Source: an uncultured Schlesneria sp. (GTDB lineage Bacteria; Planctomycetota; Planctomycetia; Planctomycetales; Planctomycetaceae). Taken from it: a stretch of 64,000 bases of DNA. The notes under the pieces were generated by a model. The model made no database searches. It was not told the DNA's origin and was given only the letters and a program-made list of their open reading frames with translations. Positions within the stretch are counted from its first letter, which is position 1. Each line of letters begins with the position of its first letter. Shown one piece after another: positions 1-8,730 of the stretch. The DNA is taken from contig CAIMFH010000010.1 of NCBI GenBank assembly GCA_903840265.1, forward strand, positions 1 through 64,000. The letters run 5' to 3'. The translations under genes and the position numbers were made by a program.

Positions 1-50
1 TGCCGAGCCGCGATTAACGATCAGGTCACAATAACTTGCGCGGCTCGGCA
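1..50. repeat. Perfect 12-bp inverted repeat
   Basis: TGCCGAGCCGCG at 1-12 is the exact reverse complement of CGCGGCTCGGCA at 39-50, with a 26-nt AT-rich loop. It lies just past the 3' end of the minus-strand DUF1592 gene, so it could act as a transcript-end hairpin, but no U-tract follows. The right arm is also part of a dispersed repeat (see 41-66). The window edge prevents seeing whether the stem extends to the left. Confidence 0.6.
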
Positions 51-66
51 GGAGCCTCGCCCTCCC
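41..66 (-). repeat. Dispersed 26-nt repeat, copy 1
   Basis: Read on the minus strand, this stretch (core GCGAGGCTCCTGCC) matches the plus-strand stretch at 47087-47112 at 25 of 26 positions, differing by one G/A. A match that long between two non-coding sites is not expected by chance in 64 kb. I recall similar GGCGAGGCTCCTGCCGAGCC strings from intergenic regions of other planctomycetes, but cannot verify that here. Confidence 0.7.
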
Positions 67-73
67 AAAGACG

Positions 74-2566
74 CTACTCTTCTTTTCCTCGTCTCATGCG
101 GAACGGTTCGCTTTTGACGATCTCGGACACGAGGGCCGAGAACTTGTAATCGCTCTTGGCCAACTCTTCTTGAATCTGCATCACTGGCCGTCGGTCGTAG
201 TACTCCAAACCTCGCCCCAAGGCGTAGATCATCAGCTTTTCGGTCAGGCACCGCGTGAATTGGTGCCGCTTCTCCATCAGGATCGTCTTCAGTTCGCCGG
301 GGCCTTGAAACGCTTTGCCGTCTGGCAGAACTCCGGCCGTTTCGATGGCAAATTCGCCGTCTTTCGTGCGGAAAGCGCCGATCGCGTCGTAATTTTCAAA
401 GGCAAAACCGATAGGATCCATCTTGGCGTGACAATTGGCACAAGCCGGATTCGCCCGATGCTGCTCCATTCGCTGACGCAACGAACCGACCAGTTGCTCT
501 TTCCCTTCCGGCAACTCTGGCACGTCTGGCGGTGGTGGCGGAGGGGGAGCCCCGAGGATCTGCTCCAGTACCCAGCGGCCTCTTTTGACAGGTGACGTGC
601 GCGTCGGATTCGAAGTTACCGTCAGGATGCTGGCCTGAGTCAGCAAGCCGCCGCGCAGTTTTTCCGGCAGGTTGACTCGCACGAACTCGCGACGGGAAAT
701 CGGCTGGCCACCGGGTCGCTCGGCCTTCTGTCCGATCCAGTTCCCCGCGGTGTCCGCAATCCCGTAATGCCGAGCCAACGTCTCGTTTAGATAGGTGTAG
801 TCCGCATCGAGCAGTTCGAGCACGCTGCGGTCTTCACGCACGATCGACTCGAAAAACAGTTCCGTTTCCTTGGCCATCGCATTACGTAGTTGTTCGTTGA
901 ACGACGGGAATAGCTTCGGATCAGGTGCATACGTCTTCAAACGCTTCAGCTGTAACCACTGCATCGCGAAGTTATCGACGAGCGCCTTCGATCGAGGACT
1001 GGCGAGCATGCGTTTGACTTGGGCATCCAGATTCTTCGTCAGTTCGCCACGACGAGCCAGATCGAACAATTCGTCGTCCGGCATGCTGCTCCAGAGGAAA
1101 TACGACAGCCGCGACGCCAACTGGTATTCGTCGAGTGCCACCGAGTCCGCCGCTTCCGGCTGTGACGAACGGTCATTCAGTTCCAAGCGGAACAGGAACT
1201 TGGGCGACACCAGTACGGCCATGATGGTTCGTTGCATCGCACCGTCCCAATTCAACCCATCGTTCTGAGCTATGGTCGCCATCGCCATCAAACGGTCGAT
1301 CTCGTCACGGGTGGCGGGTCGACGATAAGCGCGCGACACGAATCGGTTCAGCACTTCGCGAGACTGATCTTCCTTCGACTGATTTGGCGCGACAGCCAGC
1401 AGCCGACGATGCGATGCAGGACGTCCGTCCAGCGGTCCCTCCATCCCGAAGTAATCGACATAAAGCGTTGTTTCGGGATCGACTCGATCGGGGCTCGACG
1501 CATCCGCCGGTTCATCGACCGCTCGTTCGCGACTCGGCGGAATCGCCGGCTTCACGATCGCGACTGCCATCCGCTCAATCCCCTTGGTGGGCGGAACTTT
1601 CACGACAATGTGCTGCGCCTTGTCAGCCGATCGAGCGGTTACTTCGACCGTTTGCAGAATCACGAACGGACGCAACCCCGCGACAGCCAAGCCCGACAAC
1701 TTGCCAGCCTCTTCGTCACTCACTCGGCCTGGAACGTTCTTCCCGCAGACAAGGATTGCAATCTGAACGGGGCCGTCAGTGGTCGTCTCGGCGTAGCAGT
1801 TCAGCTTGAAATTGTATTCGCCGTCGTCAGGGATGGAGTACTTCGTATGTAGCGGACCAGTGAAGATCGCGTTCGGATTCGGCCTGGTCGAAATCCCGCG
1901 CCACTTCTTTTCCGTGACCCCCTGCCCGGCCGGTTCCAGATACCGAGCCCCCATGCCTCGGTCAGTTGGCTTGGGAGGATTCGGCACAATCGCGCGATTC
2001 ACAATCGATTCAGCGGCTGACAGGTAACGTTCCATCAACACGGGCGACAGAGTCAACACGTCCCCGATGTTGTCGAATCCATGGCCAATATCGTCCGACG
2101 GAAAATCTTCGGCGGGATTGAAGTCGACGCCCACCAGATCCTGGATCGTGTTGTTGTATTCGACGCGATTCAGTCGACGGACGGTCACTCGTCCGGGGTC
2201 CGGTTTCGCATGACGATCGGCATCGTCGAAGATCGCTTTGACGAGCGTCACGAACTTATCGACTTCAACGGGATCTGGCTTCGCCACTTCCTTGGGCGGC
2301 ATCTGCCCGGTCTCGACCATGTCGATCACGTTTTCCCAGACGCCGCGTCGAGTGACCAACGCTTTGACATCCAGATCCCCCGCCAGCGACAGATCCGCCT
2401 TCGGTTCTTTGGCGCCGTGACATTCCACGCAATGCTTTTTGATGAATGGAATGGCTTCGCCAGCAAATCGATTCGCGAGCACCGCCGAATCATCAGCCGC
2501 AGCCGCAACAGACGCGACCAGGCACAATGACAACGACAGCAAGGGGATGCAAAGGCGCATGATCAT
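74..2566 (-). CDS. DUF1592/DUF1588-family planctomycete cytochrome-like protein
   Basis: A large secreted protein of about 830 residues. An N-terminal signal peptide (IPLLSLSLCLVASVAAAADD) is followed by a CVECH c-type heme motif and then the serial DUF1587, DUF1595, DUF1592, DUF1588 and DUF1585 modules typical of planctomycetes. A second CxxCH (CANCH) sits in the DUF1588-like part, followed by the conserved MDPIGFAFENYDAIG stretch. The heme motifs imply a periplasmic redox role, but the substrate is unknown; relatives often sit beside DUF1552 proteins, which are not seen here. No convincing Shine-Dalgarno site is visible. I chose an ATG close to the signal peptide instead of an upstream TTG. 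The gene ends 24 nt after a dispersed repeat and the inverted repeat at the window edge. Confidence 0.9.
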   Translation of the reverse strand: MIMRLCIPLLSLSLCLVASVAAAADDSAVLANRFAGEAIPFIKKHCVECHGAKEPKADLSLAGDLDVKALVTRRGVWENVIDMVETGQMPPKEVAKPDPVEVDKFVTLVKAIFDDADRHAKPDPGRVTVRRLNRVEYNNTIQDLVGVDFNPAEDFPSDDIGHGFDNIGDVLTLSPVLMERYLSAAESIVNRAIVPNPPKPTDRGMGARYLEPAGQGVTEKKWRGISTRPNPNAIFTGPLHTKYSIPDDGEYNFKLNCYAETTTDGPVQIAILVCGKNVPGRVSDEEAGKLSGLAVAGLRPFVILQTVEVTARSADKAQHIVVKVPPTKGIERMAVAIVKPAIPPSRERAVDEPADASSPDRVDPETTLYVDYFGMEGPLDGRPASHRRLLAVAPNQSKEDQSREVLNRFVSRAYRRPATRDEIDRLMAMATIAQNDGLNWDGAMQRTIMAVLVSPKFLFRLELNDRSSQPEAADSVALDEYQLASRLSYFLWSSMPDDELFDLARRGELTKNLDAQVKRMLASPRSKALVDNFAMQWLQLKRLKTYAPDPKLFPSFNEQLRNAMAKETELFFESIVREDRSVLELLDADYTYLNETLARHYGIADTAGNWIGQKAERPGGQPISRREFVRVNLPEKLRGGLLTQASILTVTSNPTRTSPVKRGRWVLEQILGAPPPPPPPDVPELPEGKEQLVGSLRQRMEQHRANPACANCHAKMDPIGFAFENYDAIGAFRTKDGEFAIETAGVLPDGKAFQGPGELKTILMEKRHQFTRCLTEKLMIYALGRGLEYYDRRPVMQIQEELAKSDYKFSALVSEIVKSEPFRMRRGKEE

Positions 2567-2720
2567 GAGTTGCGTCAACTTGCGGAAGGATTCAGGCGGG
2601 CAGGCAAAGCGGCGACCAAGGCGGGATCAACACAGAAATATATCGGAAAACGTTGCTGTCTACCAGCAAATTTTCTGCGCCTGGGCCAGTTTGTAGCACC
2701 TGAAGAAAGGCTGAAGAGAT

Positions 2721-2838
2721 GAACCACGGAGTACACGAAAAACACGGAATGAAGGCCGAGAGAAGACCTTCAACGAATGAAGGCTCCTGCTTCTGACTTC
2801 TCCTGATATCCGTGTGTTCAGTGTATTCCGTGGTTCAA
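2721..2838. repeat. Inverted-repeat element A (CCACGGA family)
   Basis: The left arm, starting GAACCACGGAGTACACGAAA (from 2721), is mirrored by the right arm ending at 2838 (ATTCCGTGGTTC). The roughly 28-bp arms match at all but about four positions, across a loop of roughly 57 nt. Each arm is a string of ~10-nt units of the ACACGGA type. An extra half unit (TTCCGTGGTTC) follows at 2855. The element sits between two minus-strand genes. Its architecture is shared with elements at 15159, 17991 and 22753. Confidence 0.7.
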
Positions 2839-2872
2839 TATTCTCTGTTTCCGACTTCCGTGGTTCCAACTC

Positions 2873-3982
2873 TTACCGCTCGACATCCGACTTGGTTCCG
2901 GGGCCGACGTAGTTTTTGCCGAAGCGATTGGCCAGGAATGTCGGGAACTCGACTTGTTCCTGGCGTACGAAACCGGTGTTCGGAAGTTGACCGTTCACGT
3001 GCATGTCGACGACGGCGCAAATGCCGGCGGCGGTGGTGATCTGGATGGCACTCCAGACTTCGTCGCCATTTTGTTGATGATAGACCTTACGAGCGTCCCA
3101 CAATTGCACTCGTTGGCCGTCACGCATGCCAGTCGCGGTGCAGAAGATGATGACGACATCTTGCAGTGTGCGTGGCAAGGCGTTCTCGAGAATCTCCTTA
3201 AGCAGTTCGCGCCGTTCTCTTAACCGCAGTTCATCGAGCAGGAACAACATGCGGTCGCGGTGACCGATGTAGCGGACAGTTTTGTAGTTCAACTCACGAA
3301 CCTGTCCCTGATAGGTCTCGCAGAGTGTGCCCAATCCGCCCGATGTTGAGAAGGCTTCGTACTCGACGCCGTCGATCGACAGGTGTTCCAATCCTTCGAG
3401 CGGCCAGACGTCTTCTCGTTTGCCTTGATGGATCACGTCGCAAGGATTGCAGTATTCGTTGATCAGGCCGTCGGTCGACCAGGTCAAGTTGTATTTCAGC
3501 GAGTTCGTCGGGAACTCGGGCAAGGCCCCGACTCGCAGGAACAGCGAGTCCAGTGATTCGAAGCGGCGCGCCAGGTGATTGGCCACGATCCCGACGAAAC
3601 CGGGGGCCAGTCCACATTGCGGCATAAAGATCTGGCCGGGCTTGGCTCGCCCTGCCAGTTCGCGGACGGCGATCGTCGTTTCGACATCTTCGGTCAGGTC
3701 GAAATAGCTGATGCCGGCCGCAAGGGCCGCGCTGGCGACAGAAGGATTCAGACTAAACGTCAACGCGGAGATCACCGCATTCATGCCGCTCATTGCCGTC
3801 GCCAACTGAGTTGCGTCGGCGGCATCGACGACCATCGTTTCGACGCCCAGTTTCTTGTGCAGCCGACTGAGAGCTTCGGCGTCGGTATCGGCAACGCGAA
3901 CCTTATAATCGCCCGACCGCGTCAGCAAGAGCGCGATCATCCGGCCAATGGTCCCTGCTCCGAGCAACAAGATATTGGTCAT
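2873..3982 (-). CDS. Saccharopine dehydrogenase family protein
   Basis: A 369-residue protein beginning MTNILLLGAGTIGRMIA, a Rossmann NAD(P)-binding motif (GAGTIG). It continues with the VADTDAEAL acidic end of beta-2 and the AALAAGISYFDLTED segment typical of saccharopine dehydrogenase/carboxynorspermidine dehydrogenase relatives. Length fits the single-subunit bacterial family. The start has a good site: GGAG seven bases before the ATG. The exact substrate cannot be assigned; no lysine or polyamine genes are adjacent, so this may be a lysine-degradation enzyme or one of the many uncharacterised paralogues. It is transcribed in the same direction as the DUF1592 gene but separated from it by repeat element A. 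Confidence 0.85.
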   Translation of the reverse strand: MTNILLLGAGTIGRMIALLLTRSGDYKVRVADTDAEALSRLHKKLGVETMVVDAADATQLATAMSGMNAVISALTFSLNPSVASAALAAGISYFDLTEDVETTIAVRELAGRAKPGQIFMPQCGLAPGFVGIVANHLARRFESLDSLFLRVGALPEFPTNSLKYNLTWSTDGLINEYCNPCDVIHQGKREDVWPLEGLEHLSIDGVEYEAFSTSGGLGTLCETYQGQVRELNYKTVRYIGHRDRMLFLLDELRLRERRELLKEILENALPRTLQDVVIIFCTATGMRDGQRVQLWDARKVYHQQNGDEVWSAIQITTAAGICAVVDMHVNGQLPNTGFVRQEQVEFPTFLANRFGKNYVGPGTKSDVER

Positions 3983-4089
3983 GCTTCTACTCCGTTATTC
4001 AGCATTTTGTTTCGGTGTCGCCATGATTGCGAAGTCGATGGCTTCTGATCCTTCAGCCAGCAACATAACCCACAGGCCGCCAGACTGCA

Positions 4090-5352
4090 CTAGAACATGC
4101 CCCCACCTCCCAAAGGAGCGCCGAACATCACAACCTCCTGGTCCATGACAAAACCCCAGTCAAACGCCGAGGGGGACTGCAATCGGGGAAACAAGTCTCG
4201 AAATTCTTCCCCGTCTTGAAACCCAGGAATCCTGAGTACTTCCAATGAATAGAGCCGCCCGATTCGCCGAACTCCCTCGACATCGGCATCGGTCGACATC
4301 AGATTCAGCCGCTTCAGCTTTGAGTTCTTCGCGAGTGCCGACAGGCTGTCATTCACGAAGCATTTCGTGAACGAGAGCGTGCCGAGGTGAGGCAGCCGTC
4401 GCAGGCTGGCGAGAAACTGAGGCGAAATTCGGGCTCCGTGCAGCGCGAGGGTCGACAGAGCGGGAAATCCTTCAAGAGGTTCGACGTAGTAAGAAGGATC
4501 GACACTCAGAGACAACAGCCTAAGCCGTGGCAACTGACTTAAGCCGTTCAGCGATCCGTCTTGAGGGTGGACTTGATGGAGGTCGACCTTGTAAAGGTAC
4601 AATTCTTCGAGGCGCTGCGCACCGGCCAGCCCGCCAAGAACGGAAATGTTTATCCCCGGGGAGTGGAGAGTTAAGCATTTTAAGTTCGGAATCTGCGCAG
4701 CGGCGACCAGGTGCGATCTAGTAATCGAGTCAAGTGAACCCTTCGAATCGGTCGCAAAAACACTCATCACCGAGACGTGTAATTTACTGAGCGAGACACA
4801 ACGCTGAAGTGGACTCAGTGCTTCGGGTGCCAGCCTGCCGAGGATCTTCAGGCTGCGCAACTTCCGGCAATCAGCAAGAGGTGCGAGACCCTGTTCGTCA
4901 ACGGTATCGCAGTCAAGTTCGAGTGCTTCCAGTTGAGACACCCAGCCGATGTGCTGTAGTTCCCTGGCACCGAGATCCCTAAACCGAATTGTGAGGCGTT
5001 TGATGTTAAGGCCAGAGATCGAACGAAAATCGTCGTCCGTCGGTTGAACGATGCTGACCGCTTCGACCGGGACTAACAACTGCAGCCTCTCGGAGGAAGT
5101 AAAACGCCCTAGCGATGCCTGAACGTTGAGGGACAATGGCGACTTACCAAGGTAAAGACGTGCCCTCCCGGCAAGTTGCTGGCGGAACTGCGCTTCGCGC
5201 CAGAGAGACAAACCGAACGCCAACTGGATCAACAGACAGAGGCCAATCCCAATTGCGACCGCACGTTTCCACAGGGCAACCCTGACCCAGGTTTGTCGCA
5301 GTCGGTAGAAGATTCGCAGCCACATCTGGGTTGGTCTCGGAAGCCTCTCCAT
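4090..5352 (-). CDS. Leucine-rich-repeat protein with one membrane anchor
   Basis: About 420 residues. An N-terminal basic stretch precedes one hydrophobic segment (AVAIGIGLCLLIQLAFGLSLW, near residue 30-50), which would anchor it with a large exported or cytoplasmic LRR domain. From about residue 130 on there are irregular 23-25-residue LRR units such as LEALELDCDTVDEQGLAPLA and LKRLNLMSTDADVEGVRRIG, the GALA/F-box-like type common in planctomycetes. The start is taken as the ATG just inside a possible GTG. No catalytic domain is visible. It is divergent from the next gene with only about 90 nt between the start codons. Confidence 0.8.
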   Translation of the reverse strand: MERLPRPTQMWLRIFYRLRQTWVRVALWKRAVAIGIGLCLLIQLAFGLSLWREAQFRQQLAGRARLYLGKSPLSLNVQASLGRFTSSERLQLLVPVEAVSIVQPTDDDFRSISGLNIKRLTIRFRDLGARELQHIGWVSQLEALELDCDTVDEQGLAPLADCRKLRSLKILGRLAPEALSPLQRCVSLSKLHVSVMSVFATDSKGSLDSITRSHLVAAAQIPNLKCLTLHSPGINISVLGGLAGAQRLEELYLYKVDLHQVHPQDGSLNGLSQLPRLRLLSLSVDPSYYVEPLEGFPALSTLALHGARISPQFLASLRRLPHLGTLSFTKCFVNDSLSALAKNSKLKRLNLMSTDADVEGVRRIGRLYSLEVLRIPGFQDGEEFRDLFPRLQSPSAFDWGFVMDQEVVMFGAPLGGGGMF

Positions 5353-5443
5353 CACTGTTTCGCGAATGTCATCTCGTCAAACGCGAGCTAATAGACAATA
5401 ATTCCCACACGGATGAATGAGAAGCGCTAACGGAGTTGATGAC

Positions 5444-6841
5444 ATGCCAGACACTGCCCTGCAAACGGCCGATGACACGTTGACGGCACTGACCGCGTTT
5501 ACCTGGTCACCGCGGCCCGAACCCGCTCAGTTTGTTCAGCGGCTCTTGAAAGAGTGTTTCGCTCAGTCGCCATTTGCGGCCAGCCTGTCCGAGCGCATGC
5601 ATGTGAAAACGGGAACCAGGTTGCTCGACTGGATCGATCACTTTGGCCTTCCGGAGAATGATCCGGCGCTGCAGGAACTGGATGCGGTCGGGTATACGCG
5701 AGCCGATAAGTGCGGTGTTGTCGCCTTCGAACATCGAGAGGGACTGTTTCCACGGATTCGCATTCATCACGGCTTGGCGCGACAGTTAGCGATTAAAGTC
5801 GAATCAGTCGCTGACTTCCTGGCGGCCAATGAGCTTGGGGTTGAGATCGAAGGGCCACCGCTGGCAAGTGTGCGCGTGGCCTCACTCGCTTATGATGGCT
5901 CCGTCGAGATATTGGCGGTCGAACGTCATGGGTCACTGGCATTTGATCCGAATCCGCATGAACAGGTGCCGCTGGCGGCAATCCTTCGGCAAACCGAATC
6001 ACTGAGATTACGCCGCCGTAATTTTGCCAGCGACGATGACGGGTTCATTCACGCGATTCAATTGATCGAAGAAACCATCGTTGATGTCGGTCGCGATCGG
6101 GCGTGCGAGATCTTTTTTGGGGCCGAACGCGAGTATTGGCTGCGACGCAATACCGCCGGCCGAATGCAAAAAGCGAGACAGGATCTGCTGGGGCTCGGCT
6201 GGGCCAATCACGATCACCACACCTATCGATCCAGCCGCGCGAACTTTTCGTTGCTGATTGCGTTCTTGGAACGACTCGGTTTTCAGTGCCGTGAACGTTT
6301 TTACGCAGGAATGGAAGCAGGTTGGGGAGCTCAAGTGATCGAGCATCCGGTGACAGGCGTGACCATCTTTGCCGATGTTGATATGTCACCCGAAGAGGTC
6401 TCGCAGGATTTTTCGCACGACGGTCTGCGACCGCGGGATCAGTTGGGAACGGTGGGCCTCTGGTGCGCTTTGCATGGCGAAGCGTTTTTGCAGGCGGGAA
6501 TGCATCATCTGGAATGCCAGTTCGATTTCGCGGCCACGCGGGATCAATTGAAGCAAGCGGGAATCGAGACGATGCCCCCCTTCACAGACCTGCCTCATTT
6601 GCGTCAGGCGTTCACTCGGGGTGAGCAATGGGACGTTGATCCGGTGCGAGTAGAACGATTGCGGAGCGCCGGGCAAATTACCGATGAACAAGCGCGGAAG
6701 TTTTTGCAAAACGGCGCGCTCGGTTCGCACCTTGAGATTTTGCAACGTGAGGATGGGTACAAGGGTTTCAACCAGAAAGGGATCAGCGAAATCATCGCGG
6801 CGACGGATCCTCGGCGCGCAGCCGCGCATGCGGATGGTTGA
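5444..6841 (+). CDS. Unrecognised protein, possible VOC/DUF1338-like fold
   Basis: A 465-residue soluble protein with no signal peptide or membrane segment. The ATG has GGAG at an 8-nt spacing, which favours it over an upstream in-frame ATG. I do not recognise the family with confidence. The stretch NHDHHTYRSSRANFSLLIAF, followed by LERLGFQCRERF and a later EHPVTGVTIFADV, resembles the way vicinal-oxygen-chelate metalloenzymes (for example DUF1338/2-oxoadipate dioxygenase relatives) place a His followed by a helix and strands. That comparison is pattern-level inference only. Genes on either side give no pathway clue. Confidence 0.7.
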   Translation: MPDTALQTADDTLTALTAFTWSPRPEPAQFVQRLLKECFAQSPFAASLSERMHVKTGTRLLDWIDHFGLPENDPALQELDAVGYTRADKCGVVAFEHREGLFPRIRIHHGLARQLAIKVESVADFLAANELGVEIEGPPLASVRVASLAYDGSVEILAVERHGSLAFDPNPHEQVPLAAILRQTESLRLRRRNFASDDDGFIHAIQLIEETIVDVGRDRACEIFFGAEREYWLRRNTAGRMQKARQDLLGLGWANHDHHTYRSSRANFSLLIAFLERLGFQCRERFYAGMEAGWGAQVIEHPVTGVTIFADVDMSPEEVSQDFSHDGLRPRDQLGTVGLWCALHGEAFLQAGMHHLECQFDFAATRDQLKQAGIETMPPFTDLPHLRQAFTRGEQWDVDPVRVERLRSAGQITDEQARKFLQNGALGSHLEILQREDGYKGFNQKGISEIIAATDPRRAAAHADG

Positions 6842-7132
6842 TAACTCATCGGAAAAGATCGGTGGTACGAGAGATGCAAACGGATTTTTAAGGTCGATTG
6901 GGTGATTGCCTTTCGTGGAATTCAGCGAGATCGAGCAGAACTTTAGTTGATCGGCGTGGTTTATTTACGTTAGTGATTCGAGTGCGACGCGCGTCGAAAA
7001 AGAATCTCGGTTGTTCCATGAAAACTGCGTTAAAACTTCACCTTCCCTTAAGAGTGACCTCTCTATCTTTTCCGCTGAACGTTGCTTTTCCTGCGAATGT
7101 CTGCAGGCGGCGGCGGTTCAGGAGAATCTGTG

Positions 7133-7315
7133 ATGACATCAATAATTGCGTATCTTGATCCTGGTAGCGGCAGCTTAATCCTCCAAGCTTTAGTGGGTGG
7201 TTTCAGCGGAATCGTGGTGCTGGGACGGTATCTATGGACTCAGTACGTGACGCGGAAGCCAGTTCCGACAGCGATGAAGTTGTCGTCTACCGAGATGCCC
7301 GCTCAGATGAGCTGA
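7133..7315 (+). CDS. Small membrane protein (YLDPGSGS type)
   Basis: A 60-residue protein beginning MTSIIAYLDPGSGSLILQAL, with one hydrophobic segment (LILQALVGGFSGIVVLGRYL) right after a DPGSGS turn. GGAG lies eight bases before the ATG, supporting this start over an in-frame ATG at 7082. I recall similar AYLDPGSGS microproteins next to sulfatase-fold and methyltransferase genes in other bacteria. Here the same arrangement holds: its 3' end overlaps the methyltransferase reading frame by about 80 nt in another frame, implying translational coupling. Function unknown; an accessory or anchoring role for the two downstream enzymes is inference. Confidence 0.75.
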   Translation: MTSIIAYLDPGSGSLILQALVGGFSGIVVLGRYLWTQYVTRKPVPTAMKLSSTEMPAQMS

Positions 7316-8730
7316 CGTTTGATTCAGGATCGTTTCGCGATCGCACGGCGCGCGTTTTCTTTCATCAGGGCGAAGTCTTTCGCGCCCTCTCGATGCAAGC
7401 GTTGAACGAATGGCGCCACGTCTCTGGCGAAGCGTACTTCCAACAGTTGCTCGCATCGGGAAGAGTCGTTCCGACCGAGCAATTGTCCGAAGAACAGATC
7501 CAGCAGCGTCAATTGCGATTGAAAGCGGCTGCGATCCTTCGGCATCAACGAATCCCGTTTGTGACGTATCCGTACGAATGGTCGTTTTCGATGCTGCAGG
7601 ATGCGGCGCTGTTACATCTGGAAATTCTCACGGAGGCGATCAAGGTCGGCACGATCTTGAAGGATTCGTCGCCATACAATATCCAGTTTTGCGGGACGCG
7701 GCCCGTCTTCATTGATGTCGGATCGTTTGTGTCGCATGCGACTGGAGAGCCGTGGGCTGGCTATCGACAGTTCTGCGAACTGATGCTGTTCCCTTTGCTC
7801 TTGCAAGCGTATCGCAAGATCGATGTTCAGCCGGTCTTGCGAGTGAAGCTGGATGGAATTTCGGCCGCCGAATTTCTGCGGCCGCTTTCGTGGCGCGACA
7901 TGTTGCGACCCGGTGTCTTCACGCACGGTTGGTTGCAGTCTCTGCTGGAACGACAGGCGGCGACTGTCGAGACCGATACGATTGGCGCACTGAAATCAAG
8001 CGGCTTCGATCGCAGTCTGATCCAGAACAACCTCAAGCAGTTGACGCGTTTGATTCGCCGGCTCAAATGGACTCCTGCGAACAACCAGTGGTCGAACTAC
8101 CGTCATGACAGGCCCCACGTCGTCCGCGACGTTCAAGCCAAGCAGAGATTCGTGGCGGAGGTCTGCCAGGGGCGACGGCGCAGCCTGGTTTGGGACTTGG
8201 GCTGCAACGATGGACACTTCTCGCAGATCGCGGCAGCGCATGCCGACACGGTCATCGCCATGGATCAGGATCATGGCTGCGTCGAACGGCTCTATCGCAA
8301 ACTGGTCGCTGACAAGACGCACCAGAACATCGTGCCGCTCTGCATCGATCTATTAAATCCGTCCCCCGCGATCGGCTGGCGTGGGCGCGAACGATTGCGG
8401 TTGGAAGATCGCGGCCGGCCGGAACTGATCCTCTGCCTGGGGCTGATTCACCATCTCGTGATCGCTGGAAACATCCCGTTGCCCGAGGTCGTCGATTGGT
8501 TGGCCAGCCTGCAGGCGGATGTTGTTCTGGAATTTCCGAGTAAGCGTGACCCGATGGTGAAGAGCCTGCTGCGTCACAAACATGATCAGTACGACGATTA
8601 CTCTTTGGCGGCACTGGAAGTGGCCCTGGCGAACAACGCCTTTCAGATCCAGCAGCGGATTGAACTGCCGTCGGGTGACCGGACGCTGCTATTTCTGACT
8701 CCGAATCAGTCCGCGGTCGGTGACGCATGA
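7234..8730 (+). CDS. SAM-dependent methyltransferase with kinase-like N-terminal half
   Basis: A 498-residue protein. The C-terminal half holds a class I Rossmann methyltransferase: VWDLGCNDGHFS (motif I, residues 319-330), the acidic DQDHG after beta-2, and LCLGLIHHLVIAGNIP in the motif IV-VI region. Residues 30-165 carry SGSFRDRTARVFF and ILKDSSPYNIQFCG...FIDVGS. The latter resembles the HxDxxPxNI...IDFG core of kinase/aminoglycoside-phosphotransferase folds, with D144, N149 and D161. NoeA-like proteins share this two-part layout as far as I recall. The start overlaps the small upstream membrane protein and no closer alternative exists. The stop overlaps the start of the next gene (ATGA), so the enzymes are probably made together. 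Confidence 0.8.
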   Translation: MDSVRDAEASSDSDEVVVYRDARSDELTFDSGSFRDRTARVFFHQGEVFRALSMQALNEWRHVSGEAYFQQLLASGRVVPTEQLSEEQIQQRQLRLKAAAILRHQRIPFVTYPYEWSFSMLQDAALLHLEILTEAIKVGTILKDSSPYNIQFCGTRPVFIDVGSFVSHATGEPWAGYRQFCELMLFPLLLQAYRKIDVQPVLRVKLDGISAAEFLRPLSWRDMLRPGVFTHGWLQSLLERQAATVETDTIGALKSSGFDRSLIQNNLKQLTRLIRRLKWTPANNQWSNYRHDRPHVVRDVQAKQRFVAEVCQGRRRSLVWDLGCNDGHFSQIAAAHADTVIAMDQDHGCVERLYRKLVADKTHQNIVPLCIDLLNPSPAIGWRGRERLRLEDRGRPELILCLGLIHHLVIAGNIPLPEVVDWLASLQADVVLEFPSKRDPMVKSLLRHKHDQYDDYSLAALEVALANNAFQIQQRIELPSGDRTLLFLTPNQSAVGDA

